From positions 1-64,000 of IMG/VR virus record IMGVR_UViG_3300032046_000016: DNA of 64,000 bases. The stretch is one strand, 5' to 3'. Positions within the stretch are counted from its first letter, which is position 1; every line of letters begins with the position of its first letter. The stretch comes from a virus. The notes under the pieces were generated by a model. It had not been told where the DNA came from and searched no databases. It worked only from the letters and a program-made list of their open reading frames with translations. This document shows positions 46,450 through 54,358 of the stretch, piece by piece. The position numbers and the translations under genes are program-made.

Positions 46450-48108
46450 CTACTGACTGGTTGCGCCTTTCCTTCTGCTCTTTCCCTTCTTCTCCTTCGC
46501 CGCCTCGACGCTGGCCTGGAGCTGCTCGGCCAGGGTAGGCCCGAACAGCAGCTCCAGGGTGCCGGCCAGACGGTTCGGCATCCATCGCCGGTCATAGGTC
46601 TCGTAGGCGCGATCCAGGTTCCTCACGATCATCAGGGCATGGACGTGGAGCAACGCCTCCTCGCCAAGCGCCTTGAGAGCGTGAATGACCGAGTCGCTCG
46701 TGCCGCCGAAGGGCGGGAGGTTGATCGCCAGCTCCCGCAGGACCTCATCGACGTTGTACTCAAGATGCGCCTCCTGCTTGACCCCATCGCGCCGCACGAG
46801 GAGCGCGGCCAGGAGCAGGAGCCTGTCGCCGGCCAGCCTATCCATCGCCGCCCTAGCGGAGAGCCCCAGCTCGCCCTGCGCCTCCTCGATTTGCTGCTTG
46901 CGGGTCTGATCCTTCACATCCTGGGCGCTGCGGCCCTCCCGCTGCTTCTTCTTCCGGCACTTGGCGTTCATGCAGAGGATCGTGACCCGTCGCTCGCCGC
47001 CATACATGTAGCGCGCCGGCGGCGTGACCAGGAGCGCCCTACCGGGCCCCTTGCCGCACCAGGCGGGACAGGCTCGGCAGCCGTCCTTGTCGGCCACCTG
47101 GGAGATATGGTCATCCCACTTAAGCGCCTCGCCCTTGTCGTCGTAGCTCCCCCGCGACATGCTCACCGGCAGGGATGGGAAGCCCTCGACCTCGCCAACC
47201 TCGACTCGGTATCCGGGCTGGAGACCATGCAGGTCGTAGAAGACGGGGAACGTGTCGTCGACGCCTTGCTTCTTCCCGGGCCCGGCGACGTACTCGGCCA
47301 CCTTCTCGACCATCTCTTCGCGGTGGACGTCCACCACGCTGGCCACGTAGTTGGTCGGGCTCGTGCAGACCGGTCTGCCATCAGGGGCCGTGCCAAGGCA
47401 GCCCTTCTCCGCGCAGATTTCCTTCCAGGCGAACGGCGTCTGATCGTCCAGTCTCACCGTTCGCTGCTCGAAGGCTTGCTCGACCATGCGGCCCACACTC
47501 TCATCGGTCACTTCGCCGGTGGCAGCGGCGATCGACCGAAGGCCATCGGGCACCAGCCCGAGCTGCTTCAGCGGCTCCAGGATAACGGCCTGGGCCGGCG
47601 TGACCGCCCGCTCCCTGAGAGCGACCTGCAGCTCGTCGGAGAGCTGGAGCAACAGCAGCCGCTCGCTGATGTAGCTCCGCGACCGGCCTACGGCCTCGGC
47701 TAGGCGCTTCTGCGTCCAGCCGAGCGTCTCCAGGGCCGTCTGAAACTGCAGCGCCTCCTCCAACGGGTGCAGGGAGGCGCGCTTCAGGTTCTCCGTCAGG
47801 GCCACCCGCAGGGCGTCCCCGTCGTCCACCTCGACCACCTGGACGGCCACCTGCTCCCAGGCCAGGCGTCGAGCCGCCTCAAGGCGACGGTGGCCGCACA
47901 CCACCTGATAGCGCCCATCGATCGGCCGGACCTTGATGGGGTACAGGAGCCCGTCGCGCCGCATGGACTCGACCAGCTCCTCCATCGCCCCCTCGTCGGC
48001 CACGACCCGGCTGGTGTGTGGCGAGGGGTCTATCGCTTCGACGGCCACCAGGCCCTCGAAGGTCGGGGCTGGCAAGGGCCCCATTTCCTCGGTCTTGGCT
48101 TTCGCCAT
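46450..48108 (-). CDS. ParB-like protein with zinc-finger C-terminal region (3)
   Basis: A 552-residue protein. Residues 20-200 are ParB-like: the loop AIDPSPHTSRVV, ELVESMRRDGLLYPIKVRP, GHRRLEAARRL, ENLKRASLHPLEEALQF and an HTH (TQKRLAEAVGRSRSYISERLLLL). After residue 230 come two Cys-rich parts (CAEKGCLG and CRACPAWCGKG, then CMNAKCRKKK). This layout is common in phage- and plasmid-borne ParB relatives that regulate genes. ATG at 48108 has GGAGAGGAG upstream. Confidence 0.8.
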   Translation of the reverse strand: MAKAKTEEMGPLPAPTFEGLVAVEAIDPSPHTSRVVADEGAMEELVESMRRDGLLYPIKVRPIDGRYQVVCGHRRLEAARRLAWEQVAVQVVEVDDGDALRVALTENLKRASLHPLEEALQFQTALETLGWTQKRLAEAVGRSRSYISERLLLLQLSDELQVALRERAVTPAQAVILEPLKQLGLVPDGLRSIAAATGEVTDESVGRMVEQAFEQRTVRLDDQTPFAWKEICAEKGCLGTAPDGRPVCTSPTNYVASVVDVHREEMVEKVAEYVAGPGKKQGVDDTFPVFYDLHGLQPGYRVEVGEVEGFPSLPVSMSRGSYDDKGEALKWDDHISQVADKDGCRACPAWCGKGPGRALLVTPPARYMYGGERRVTILCMNAKCRKKKQREGRSAQDVKDQTRKQQIEEAQGELGLSARAAMDRLAGDRLLLLAALLVRRDGVKQEAHLEYNVDEVLRELAINLPPFGGTSDSVIHALKALGEEALLHVHALMIVRNLDRAYETYDRRWMPNRLAGTLELLFGPTLAEQLQASVEAAKEKKGKSRRKGATSQ

Positions 48109-48127
48109 ACTCCTCTCCTTCTGCCCG

Positions 48128-48640
48128 TTACTGGTCGGGCGTCTCTACCGCAGTCACTATGTCCCGCAGGACACCGATGAGCGTATCGGAGCGCTCCCGC
48201 AGGTTCTCCAGCTCGGGACCTTGCCCGCCTTCTTCCTCGTCCCACCACCTAACCTGCTCCTTCGCCCGCTGTAGGACGTGGGACAGCCCGCGGGTCAGGT
48301 CGACGCGGCCGTGGCCAATGCAGGCGGGACACCGCTCCGTCGTCTCCTCATGGACGCCGTACACCGTGAACAGATCGACATCGCTCACCCAGAAGGCCAC
48401 GTGGCCACCCTGGAGCACCAGCTCCACGGCGTCCGCGGCGGCCATCACCGGCTCGGCGTCCTCGCCGAGAGCCGTCACCGCCGACTCAAACGAGATCTCC
48501 TCGCCATCGTCGACGTCGCAGCACTCTCGGAAGTAGGCCAACAGGACGGCCTCCGGGCTCTCGCCCTCGACGTCGTGCTGCGGTTCGTCCCACGTGTCCT
48601 CCAGGTGGGTACACTTGATGTCGATCTCGTACTTGGGCAT
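48128..48640 (-). CDS. Hypothetical protein with CPAC motif
   Basis: A 170-residue acidic protein. ERCPACIGHGRVD in the second half could be half of a zinc ribbon; before it is a long acidic part. ATG at 48640 follows GAGAGG. Unrecognised. Confidence 0.6.
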   Translation of the reverse strand: MPKYEIDIKCTHLEDTWDEPQHDVEGESPEAVLLAYFRECCDVDDGEEISFESAVTALGEDAEPVMAAADAVELVLQGGHVAFWVSDVDLFTVYGVHEETTERCPACIGHGRVDLTRGLSHVLQRAKEQVRWWDEEEGGQGPELENLRERSDTLIGVLRDIVTAVETPDQ

Positions 48641-48650
48641 GGTCAACCTC

Positions 48651-49067
48651 TCAGTCTGGCAGCGCGGCGAGGTTCACGTGGACCGCAACCCAGGCCAGCG
48701 CATCATCAACATCATCGTGGTCGGTCGAGCAATAGCGACGCTCCGAAGTGCCGGCATTCGCCATCGTCCGGTCGAGCAGCACTTCAACAGCGAGGAAGGA
48801 CGACACATGCAGCTCTGTACCGCCGCGGTAGCCCACGTTGATGCCCAGGGAGCACGAGCCCTCGAACCTCGGCCGGCTATCCTTCAACCAGGCGCCGCCG
48901 GATCGACGATCGCTATTGAACCGGATCTCGACATCCTGGCAGAACTCCCGCTCCAGGAGCCGCGCCGCCTTTAGCACGAGACCGTCCAGCTCGTCAGTCG
49001 CGCCGTTGTAGCCGCCACCGACCACAAAGCCGCCAACGGCTATGCCGCGACTGCGCTCAATCGCCAT
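48651..49067 (-). CDS. Hypothetical protein
   Basis: A 138-residue protein with a glycine-rich GGFVVGGGYNG segment and a DDVDDALAWVAVHV helix near its C-terminus. ATG at 49067 has GAGGAGG four bases upstream. Unrecognised. Confidence 0.58.
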   Translation of the reverse strand: MAIERSRGIAVGGFVVGGGYNGATDELDGLVLKAARLLEREFCQDVEIRFNSDRRSGGAWLKDSRPRFEGSCSLGINVGYRGGTELHVSSFLAVEVLLDRTMANAGTSERRYCSTDHDDVDDALAWVAVHVNLAALPD

Positions 49068-49542
49068 CGCAACCTCCTCCTTCATCGAACAGACGCGGCT
49101 GGTAGCCGTCCTTGTGCTTCCCGACATCTGCCGCAAACGCACGCATGGCGTCCAGGAGCGGGTGCTGGATGCGGCCTCCCCGAGCCTGCCAGATCTGCCG
49201 GCGGAGCTCGGCCAGCTCGTCCATCTCGCCAGGACGAAGATCGTCCTCGCTCACATCGATGTCAGGCGGGACTTCCATGCCTCGCTTCTTCATCAGCTTC
49301 GAGGCCAGGTGAAGGTAAATCTGGACGTGTTCCGACAGCATCGGCGCCCGCAGGCTCGCCGTGTAGAGGTACACGCATACCTCAGCGTCGCCGACCTCAC
49401 CGTCCAGGCCGGGCTTCAGGATCGAAGCGAGGCCGAGCACCATACGCTCGGCCTCGACCTCCTTCAGCAGCCACTCGGGGATCGTGTCAGCCCAGGCAGC
49501 GGACCCGACCACTAACCTGTTACCGTCTCGCCTCGCCACCAC
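49057..49542 (-). CDS. Hypothetical protein
   Basis: A 161-residue protein with a helical C-terminal half (GEMDELAELRRQIWQARGG, DAMRAFAADVGKH). GTG start at 49542 with AGGTGGG nearby. It overlaps the next gene by 11 bases. Unrecognised. Confidence 0.58.
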   Translation of the reverse strand: MVARRDGNRLVVGSAAWADTIPEWLLKEVEAERMVLGLASILKPGLDGEVGDAEVCVYLYTASLRAPMLSEHVQIYLHLASKLMKKRGMEVPPDIDVSEDDLRPGEMDELAELRRQIWQARGGRIQHPLLDAMRAFAADVGKHKDGYQPRLFDEGGGCDGD

Positions 49543-49546
49543 CCAC

Positions 49547-49834
49547 CTAGAGCAACTTCTCGGCGATCGTCTGCGTCAGCTCGTCCAAGAAGACCTCGAT
49601 GGGATTCTCGACCTCGGCGTTCCGCCTGTTGAAGTCGTCCTCGTCGATGCCAAGACCGTGCTCGCTCCACATCCTGTGCGTCTCGCCGATCACCCACGTG
49701 TGAAGCCTCTTCGGGCCCCGCCGCTCGGTGGTTCCCAAGAAGAGGACTCCATGCAGGTCGAACGGGTCGCCTGGCAACTTCCTCTCCTGCCAATGCTGGC
49801 GGACCTTCTCGCTGGGTGTCGTTACATCTACCAT
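49547..49834 (-). CDS. Hypothetical protein
   Basis: A 95-residue protein: VRQHWQERKLPGDPFDLHGVLFLG, then HTWVIGETHRMWSEH and an acidic C-terminal helix. ATG at 49834 follows ATAGGAG. Unrecognised. Confidence 0.58.
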   Translation of the reverse strand: MVDVTTPSEKVRQHWQERKLPGDPFDLHGVLFLGTTERRGPKRLHTWVIGETHRMWSEHGLGIDEDDFNRRNAEVENPIEVFLDELTQTIAEKLL

Positions 49835-49842
49835 CACGGCTC

Positions 49843-50055
49843 CTATCTTCCGCTGCCCGGCGGCCTCGACGCCGGACCAACCTCGCGGTAGCAGTCCGAG
49901 CAGACCTCCAGGTCGCGGTGAATCCACCTTCTTCGGCAGCGTGGGCACGGCTTCAAGTTAGCCCGCGGAGGCTTGGCGCCCCTCGGAATCCTCTTCCTCT
50001 CAGCGTCACCCTGAAGGACGCTTTCGTTCGTTTCGTCGGTCACTGGTCTAGTCAT
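49843..50055 (-). CDS. Zinc-ribbon small protein
   Basis: A 70-residue protein with CPRCRRRW and CSDCYREV. ATG at 50055 lies inside the end of the upstream gene. The N-terminal 35 residues are charged and probably unstructured. Confidence 0.6.
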   Translation of the reverse strand: MTRPVTDETNESVLQGDAERKRIPRGAKPPRANLKPCPRCRRRWIHRDLEVCSDCYREVGPASRPPGSGR

Positions 50056-50242
50056 CTTTCCGCCACAGGTTACGGCGGCTGGCTTGGGGCCGCCCGTTCG
50101 CCGCCTGGTCCGCCCGCGCCTTGTCGTAGGCAGCATTGATGTGTTGCTCGTAGAGGGGCGTCCCGAGAGCGGGGATGATACGGGCCATTCGCTCCCCGTT
50201 CTCGTCCTCACTCCAGTGCCAGCGCAATCCTAACTTGGTCAC
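50048..50242 (-). CDS. Hypothetical small protein
   Basis: A 64-residue protein starting at GTG 50242 with a GTGA overlap to the lipoprotein stop. It has LRWHWSEDENGERM and a basic C-terminus. Unrecognised. Confidence 0.58.
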   Translation of the reverse strand: MTKLGLRWHWSEDENGERMARIIPALGTPLYEQHINAAYDKARADQAANGRPQASRRNLWRKDD

Positions 50243-50772
50243 TGAAGGTGCTCCTGCGCCCAGGCCGACCGCACAGGGTCGAGGCCGGTCAGCCCCTGCG
50301 GGTCCACCAGGAACCGCGAGCAGGTGTTGGCGAAGTCCTCGATCGGGTTGGCGTTCGACAGGTACGACCAAGGATGGCTCCCCGTCCAGGTCGGCGGCTG
50401 GCCGCTGACCGACGTCGACTTCCAGCCTGTCGTCTCGACGAAGCTCTTGCCTTCGGCCGTCTCGTACCAATCCCGAAGGTCCACGTTGCTGGGCTCGTGC
50501 CCGAGGTCCTCCAGAATCATCTCGTGTTGGTGGGCGTGACAGGCCTCGTGGGCCAGCGTCGACTTGCCCTGGTTTGGGGCCGCGACGATAGTCCGGGTCG
50601 GCGCCCAATAGAAGGTGGCTGGCGCCTTCCCACCATAGGGGCAGGTCCCATCGGGAAGGCACCCGTTCTCGCTGACGTGGATGGTCAGCCCTTCGGGGAG
50701 CGCCAGGCAGCCGGTCAAGAGCACTAGGCTTGCCAGGCAAAAGAGAGCTGCTATACCGAATCTGCGTCCCAT
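50239..50772 (-). CDS. Putative lipoprotein with HExxH-like motif
   Basis: A 177-residue protein with a lipoprotein signal (LVLLTGC, Cys 22 as lipobox cysteine). The body has THLAHEACHAHQHE-like residues (STLAHEACHAHQ), a HExxH zinc-metalloprotease pattern, and DFANTCSRFLVDP where a third ligand could lie. This suggests a small surface-anchored metalloprotease-like protein. It is first in its transcription unit behind the promoter at 50805-50833. Likely a lysogenic-conversion gene, since it would act outside the cell membrane. Confidence 0.65.
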   Translation of the reverse strand: MGRRFGIAALFCLASLVLLTGCLALPEGLTIHVSENGCLPDGTCPYGGKAPATFYWAPTRTIVAAPNQGKSTLAHEACHAHQHEMILEDLGHEPSNVDLRDWYETAEGKSFVETTGWKSTSVSGQPPTWTGSHPWSYLSNANPIEDFANTCSRFLVDPQGLTGLDPVRSAWAQEHLQ

Positions 50773-50804
50773 TTGTGCGTCCCCGTGTGTTGCTTCCTGA
50801 TATT

Positions 50805-50833
50805 ATCGTAGCACACGGGCACGCTGTTGTCGA
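50805..50833 (-). promoter_or_regulatory. Promoter of the lipoprotein gene
   Basis: TCGACA (50828-50833), a 17-bp spacer ending in TGC, and TACGAT (50805-50810) on the minus strand. Upstream it shares ACGGCGTACCA with the sbcD promoter. Confidence 0.6.
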
Positions 50834-50876
50834 GTGGTACGCCGTCCCTAAGGTGAAGGTTTGGTGAAGGTCTCTC

Positions 50877-51368
50877 TCAGCCAACACGCACCCGAAGCCC
50901 CTGGCGACCGGCCTCACTCCTTACCCTGGCTTTGATCTCCGCAAGCTTGACATCCACGTTGACCCGCGCGCCGCGGAGCCCGAACACCTCTCTACCCCAG
51001 AAGCGGCAGGCCCACAGGAGCCGGTTGCCGAGAACGGGCGATCTCACCCAGGTGCCGGCCGTGACGCTGAAGAAGCGGTCACTATCGAGGGCACCCAGGA
51101 CGGCAGCCGCGAATTCTGCGTAGACGTGGGGCTCCCGATAGTGCCCTGGCAGGTTCAGCATCATCAATCCGTGGGCGCCCTTGCGGTACGCGGACACGTA
51201 GATCGTCCGAGCCTCCACGGGCTCTTCCAGCGCCATCTGTCTCGCCAGCTCACGGAACGTCTCCGGGCTCAGGCCCGAGTTGTCCAGGAGCGGGCAGGAG
51301 TGCCCGCTGCCATCTTCACGAAGCACCACGTCCTCGTAGCAGAACGGGCAGATCATCTTCTCTTTCAT
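50877..51368 (-). CDS. Hypothetical protein with CPFC zinc knuckle
   Basis: A 163-residue protein with CPFCYED and a later Cys in GHSCPLL at the N-terminus, probably a zinc ribbon, then a strand-rich domain (LMMLNLPGHYREPHVYAEF). Unrecognised. Confidence 0.6.
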   Translation of the reverse strand: MKEKMICPFCYEDVVLREDGSGHSCPLLDNSGLSPETFRELARQMALEEPVEARTIYVSAYRKGAHGLMMLNLPGHYREPHVYAEFAAAVLGALDSDRFFSVTAGTWVRSPVLGNRLLWACRFWGREVFGLRGARVNVDVKLAEIKARVRSEAGRQGLRVRVG

Positions 51369-51374
51369 CGCACG

Positions 51375-51956
51375 TCAGTCCTCCTCGGCGGTGAGCGACC
51401 AAGCGTCGTGCTGCGGGAGCCGGGCGACCCATTCGCGCGCCACCTGGAAGGTCGGGAAGCGCCCGGGCATGGCGTCGGCCAGGACCGCCGCCAATCCGGT
51501 CGGCCCCTCCCCGAGATACCCCCAGGCGAATCCCAGGAACTTCACCGTCTTGCCGTTCTCGCCCACCAGCTCCACGGCACCCCAGACGTCATCCTCGTAG
51601 GGCCGGCTGCGGGCCATGCGCACAGGACCGAACGCTTCGCGCAGCCGCCACCACTTCGCCTTGCTGAACACCGTGATACCTGGGCGGCTGGCGTCGTCAC
51701 CGTCCCAATCGGGCTGGTTGCCCCTCACCCACTTGTCAGCGTCTCTCAGCTTCATCACCGCCATGATGACGATGCCTTCCCCATGGCAGACGGTACACTG
51801 CACGGCCGGGCCACAGCCCGTGCCCTGGCAGGCCGCGCAATCTTCATCCGCGGGCTGTTGGCCGCCCTGGGTGCAATCGCAAGGCGTCTCGACCTGCCCC
51901 TCGAAGCAATCGGGGCAGTACGCCTCGTCTTTCTCAGCGTTTGGCATTCTCGCCAT
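51375..51956 (-). CDS. Zinc-finger hypothetical protein (DnaJ-like CxxC repeats)
   Basis: A 193-residue protein. The first 65 residues hold CPDCFEG, CDCTQGG, CAACQGTGCG and CTVCHGEG, resembling the CxxCxGxG repeats of the DnaJ zinc domain. The rest is a mixed fold with KAKWWRLREAFG and WGAVELVGENG. No J-domain. ATG at 51956. Confidence 0.65.
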   Translation of the reverse strand: MARMPNAEKDEAYCPDCFEGQVETPCDCTQGGQQPADEDCAACQGTGCGPAVQCTVCHGEGIVIMAVMKLRDADKWVRGNQPDWDGDDASRPGITVFSKAKWWRLREAFGPVRMARSRPYEDDVWGAVELVGENGKTVKFLGFAWGYLGEGPTGLAAVLADAMPGRFPTFQVAREWVARLPQHDAWSLTAEED

Positions 51957-52461
51957 GGTCAGTCTCCTTCAGGTCAATACGACCCTCTTTGTCATACCGC
52001 AGGATGCTCTCCGTCTTCAGTCCAAGCAGCGGCTCGTCAAGCCAGAGCACGGCGGCAGCGCGAATCTCCAAGTCGCCAGCGGACACCGATTCGCCTGAGC
52101 GCCGGATCTTCCACATCACGAACCGCGATCTTCCATCCTGGTGGCGTGCCGAGAGCAGCAGGACCTCGCGCCGGTTCGGATTCAGCGCCGGCCTCAACTG
52201 GCCGAGCATGTCGTCCAGTGGCAGGTCCGGCAATATCCAGGCCTCCGAGACCTCGATGTACCAGTCGGCTCGGCCAGCATACCGCCGAGCCAGGACCTGT
52301 CTCATTACCTCTCTCTCGGCATTATCTCGATAGACCAGGCCGCCGATTGTCACCTCGCCCCCGTAGAACACCATGACCAGGTGCGTGTGCCGGCCGTCCT
52401 TCGCCAGGATGAGGGGAGCCTGGACCTCAGCGTAGGCCACCAGGCGGTCGAACTCGTCCAT
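51934..52461 (-). CDS. Hypothetical protein
   Basis: A 175-residue protein with strands (HTHLVMVFYGGEVTIGGLVY) and a LDDMLGQLRPALN helix. It overlaps the next gene by 23 bases. Unrecognised. Confidence 0.58.
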   Translation of the reverse strand: MDEFDRLVAYAEVQAPLILAKDGRHTHLVMVFYGGEVTIGGLVYRDNAEREVMRQVLARRYAGRADWYIEVSEAWILPDLPLDDMLGQLRPALNPNRREVLLLSARHQDGRSRFVMWKIRRSGESVSAGDLEIRAAAVLWLDEPLLGLKTESILRYDKEGRIDLKETDHGENAKR

Positions 52462-52462
52462 C

Positions 52463-52870
52463 TCAGCTCTCGACGTTCACGTTCTTCTCGCACAGATCCT
52501 GGGCCGCCTGAACGTGGGTCAGGATCGCGTCGAGCGTCTTGTTCCTACGCGGGTGACGCCCCTCATTGCTGTGCCAGTCCTTCTCGTCTCGCACTCGGTC
52601 GTACAGGGCGTCTAGCACGACCCATAGGCTGCTCCACGGTTCAGTCAATTCCGACGGGGCATGGCTGGCAAAGGCGTTCAGCTCGTCGATAGCCGGAACC
52701 CGGCGCTCCACCCGCATCCGACTGGAGCGTTCCTTCGCTTGTCGTTGGAGCTCTTCCCCCACGGCCGCCTGGACGTCAAACGCCCATTTGGCGAGCGGTG
52801 GGGCATCAGGGTCTTCGCTCGTGAGACCTGGGACGAGCTCGTGCTCGTCAACGTATACCTGCACTAGCAA
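52463..52870 (-). CDS. Hypothetical helical protein
   Basis: A 135-residue protein. TTG at 52870 lies five bases after GAGGAGG. It is mostly helical with a KWAFDVQAAVGEELQRQAKE segment and a WHSNEGRHPRRNKTLD turn. Unrecognised. Confidence 0.58.
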   Translation of the reverse strand: MLVQVYVDEHELVPGLTSEDPDAPPLAKWAFDVQAAVGEELQRQAKERSSRMRVERRVPAIDELNAFASHAPSELTEPWSSLWVVLDALYDRVRDEKDWHSNEGRHPRRNKTLDAILTHVQAAQDLCEKNVNVES

Positions 52871-52884
52871 TTCGACCTCCTCCC

Positions 52885-53109
52885 TCAGCCCTTGAACTGA
52901 GGCTCCGTCATGAGCGAGCCGTGGCCGGCCACTGCCTGGCAGCGGTTGGTGGCATGAAGGCCGGTCGTGTAACCGACCGGACAGGTGGGGCTCATGGCCA
53001 CCGTCACCGTGAAGTCGCGGTAGCCGAGGTCTCCAAGCCGCCCGGCAATGAGCTCGGCCGCTCGCCGCTCATCGAGGACGTTGTCATTGATGACGATGGT
53101 GACTTCCAT
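52885..53109 (-). CDS. Hypothetical small protein
   Basis: A 74-residue protein beginning VTIVINDNVLDERRAAELI. The leader AGGAGGGCACC (complement of 53113-53123) precedes ATG 53109, one of the repeated leaders. Unrecognised. Confidence 0.58.
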   Translation of the reverse strand: MEVTIVINDNVLDERRAAELIAGRLGDLGYRDFTVTVAMSPTCPVGYTTGLHATNRCQAVAGHGSLMTEPQFKG

Positions 53110-53164
53110 CAGGGTGCCCTCCTTCGGCCTGCCTCATTCAGCGCCGGTCGGCCAGCTCCGGCGG

Positions 53165-53181
53165 ACGGGCCCGCGGCCCGT
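53165..53181. terminator. Short GC hairpin between small genes
   Basis: A perfect 7-bp inverted repeat (53165-53171 with 53175-53181) with a 3-base loop lies just past the stop of the 53189-53374 gene. No U-run on the minus strand, so termination is doubtful. Confidence 0.3.
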
Positions 53182-53188
53182 TTCGGCT

Positions 53189-53374
53189 TCAGTCGGGGCT
53201 CAGCTCGACGACGAGATCGTTGGCCTGGGTCAGATGCCGACAGGCTTGGCTCAACGTATCCCGTTCGGTGGTGGGCGCCTCCTGGCCACCGTCACACCGC
53301 CTCAGTGCGGTGTTGGCCGCGCGCACCGCCTCGTCTACCGCCTGGGCCAATTGCTCGTAGTCTGTCCGTCTCAT
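53189..53374 (-). CDS. Small helical protein
   Basis: A 61-residue helical protein (YEQLAQAVDEAVRAANTAL). The repeated leader ACAGGAGGGCACC (complement of 53377-53389) abuts its ATG at two bases distance. Unknown. Confidence 0.58.
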   Translation of the reverse strand: MRRTDYEQLAQAVDEAVRAANTALRRCDGGQEAPTTERDTLSQACRHLTQANDLVVELSPD

Positions 53375-53405
53375 GTGGTGCCCTCCTGTCTTTTCAGGCT
53401 GCCTA

Positions 53406-53501
53406 TTAGTCGCACCTTGGGCAGTGGAGCCAGGGAATCTTGCCGCCGATCATGGCGAGCAGGATCGGTCCACCGCACTTGCCGCATCGTCTCGACTTCA
53501 T
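53406..53501 (-). CDS. Tiny zinc-ribbon protein (31 residues)
   Basis: ATG at 53501 has AAGGAG five bases upstream. The protein is little more than a zinc ribbon: CGKCGG near the start and HCPRC at the end. Many phages carry such mini-ribbons. Confidence 0.6.
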   Translation of the reverse strand: MKSRRCGKCGGPILLAMIGGKIPWLHCPRCD

Positions 53502-53518
53502 GATTGCTCCTTCCGCTC

Positions 53519-53734
53519 TTACGCTAGGACTACCTGGAAGATGGCGGGGAAGCCGGCCGCCCTCATGTGCTTGCAGGCGAACGGCCTCTCTTCCTTCTTG
53601 GCAAAACGCCATGACGGACACGAACAACTCAGCACCCCACTGGCGTGTAGCCGGATCTGATAGACGTCCGGCCGGCCGCTGAAGCTGGCCACCTCTCTGA
53701 GGACTATCGCTTTCGTTCCGTTGCTGCTTACCAC
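53519..53734 (-). CDS. SWIM zinc-finger protein
   Basis: A 71-residue protein with the SWIM pattern: CSCPSWRF, then ACKHM (C-x-C ... C-x-H). SWIM domains bind DNA or proteins. GTG at 53734 lies six bases after AAGGAG; the frame upstream has no start signal. A promoter is at 53772-53800. Confidence 0.7.
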   Translation of the reverse strand: MVSSNGTKAIVLREVASFSGRPDVYQIRLHASGVLSCSCPSWRFAKKEERPFACKHMRAAGFPAIFQVVLA

Positions 53735-53771
53735 TGCCGTCTCCTTCGGGTTGTGTGTTCCATCTGAGTAT

Positions 53772-53800
53772 AGCGTAGCAGAAGACAACAATGTTGTCAA
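53772..53800 (-). promoter_or_regulatory. Promoter of the SWIM gene
   Basis: TTGACA (53795-53800), a 17-bp spacer ending in TGC, and TACGCT (53772-53777) with an overlapping TATACT, on the minus strand. Confidence 0.7.
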
Positions 53801-53828
53801 TAAATTCGGACAGGAAAAATGGACGAGG

Positions 53829-54065
53829 TTAGTGAAGATTGGGTGAAGGTCGAAGCGGCGGTGGCAGGGCGTCGAGCTCTTCCAGCTCCAGGAAGTCGCC
53901 GCCACAGACGTCGCAGCTCTGCTGGTGCTCGTACCAGGGCTCGAAGGCGCCGCGCCTTAGGTCGAGCTTAGCGGAGTCGACGACGAACCGGAGATAGAGG
54001 TAGTGGCCCTTCCGACAGCGTCTGAAGGCCCTCAGATAGAACCCGCGGAAGAGGTAGTGGGACAT
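53829..54065 (-). CDS. Hypothetical small protein with CDVC
   Basis: A 78-residue protein, basic and aromatic at first (HYLFRGFYLRAFRRCRKG), with SCDVCGGDF near the C-terminus. ATG at 54065 overlaps the wHTH gene. Unknown. Confidence 0.58.
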   Translation of the reverse strand: MSHYLFRGFYLRAFRRCRKGHYLYLRFVVDSAKLDLRRGAFEPWYEHQQSCDVCGGDFLELEELDALPPPLRPSPNLH

Positions 54066-54358
54066 TCGCTCAGTACCCTGTAGCCCTCGGTGCTGAGAAC
54101 GTACTGGATCGGCATGGTCCAGTTCGGCGGCGTGATCAGATCCTCGCGCCGCAGCTTCCCTAGGAAGCCGCCGGCGGCGTAGGCCATCGCAATACCTCGG
54201 CTGGAGGCCTGGTTCCCACACTTGTAGACCTTCTTCCAGCATGGACTGTCGGGCCACATGTAGACGGCGAAGACGCCAGGACCGATGGGGCCGTGGTCCC
54301 GGATGATCTCGAGCGCCCGCCGACGCGCGGCGGTTAGCTGTGGCGTTCGCGCAGCCAA
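54032..54358 (-). CDS. Winged-helix-like phage protein
   Basis: A 108-residue protein of a known phage type: LTAARRRALEIIRDHGPIGPGVFAVYMWPD, then AGGFLGKLRREDLI and a final STEGYRVL strand, as in winged-helix domains. TTG at 54358 with GGAGG seven bases upstream. Likely DNA-binding. Confidence 0.68.
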   Translation of the reverse strand: MAARTPQLTAARRRALEIIRDHGPIGPGVFAVYMWPDSPCWKKVYKCGNQASSRGIAMAYAAGGFLGKLRREDLITPPNWTMPIQYVLSTEGYRVLSECPTTSSAGSI

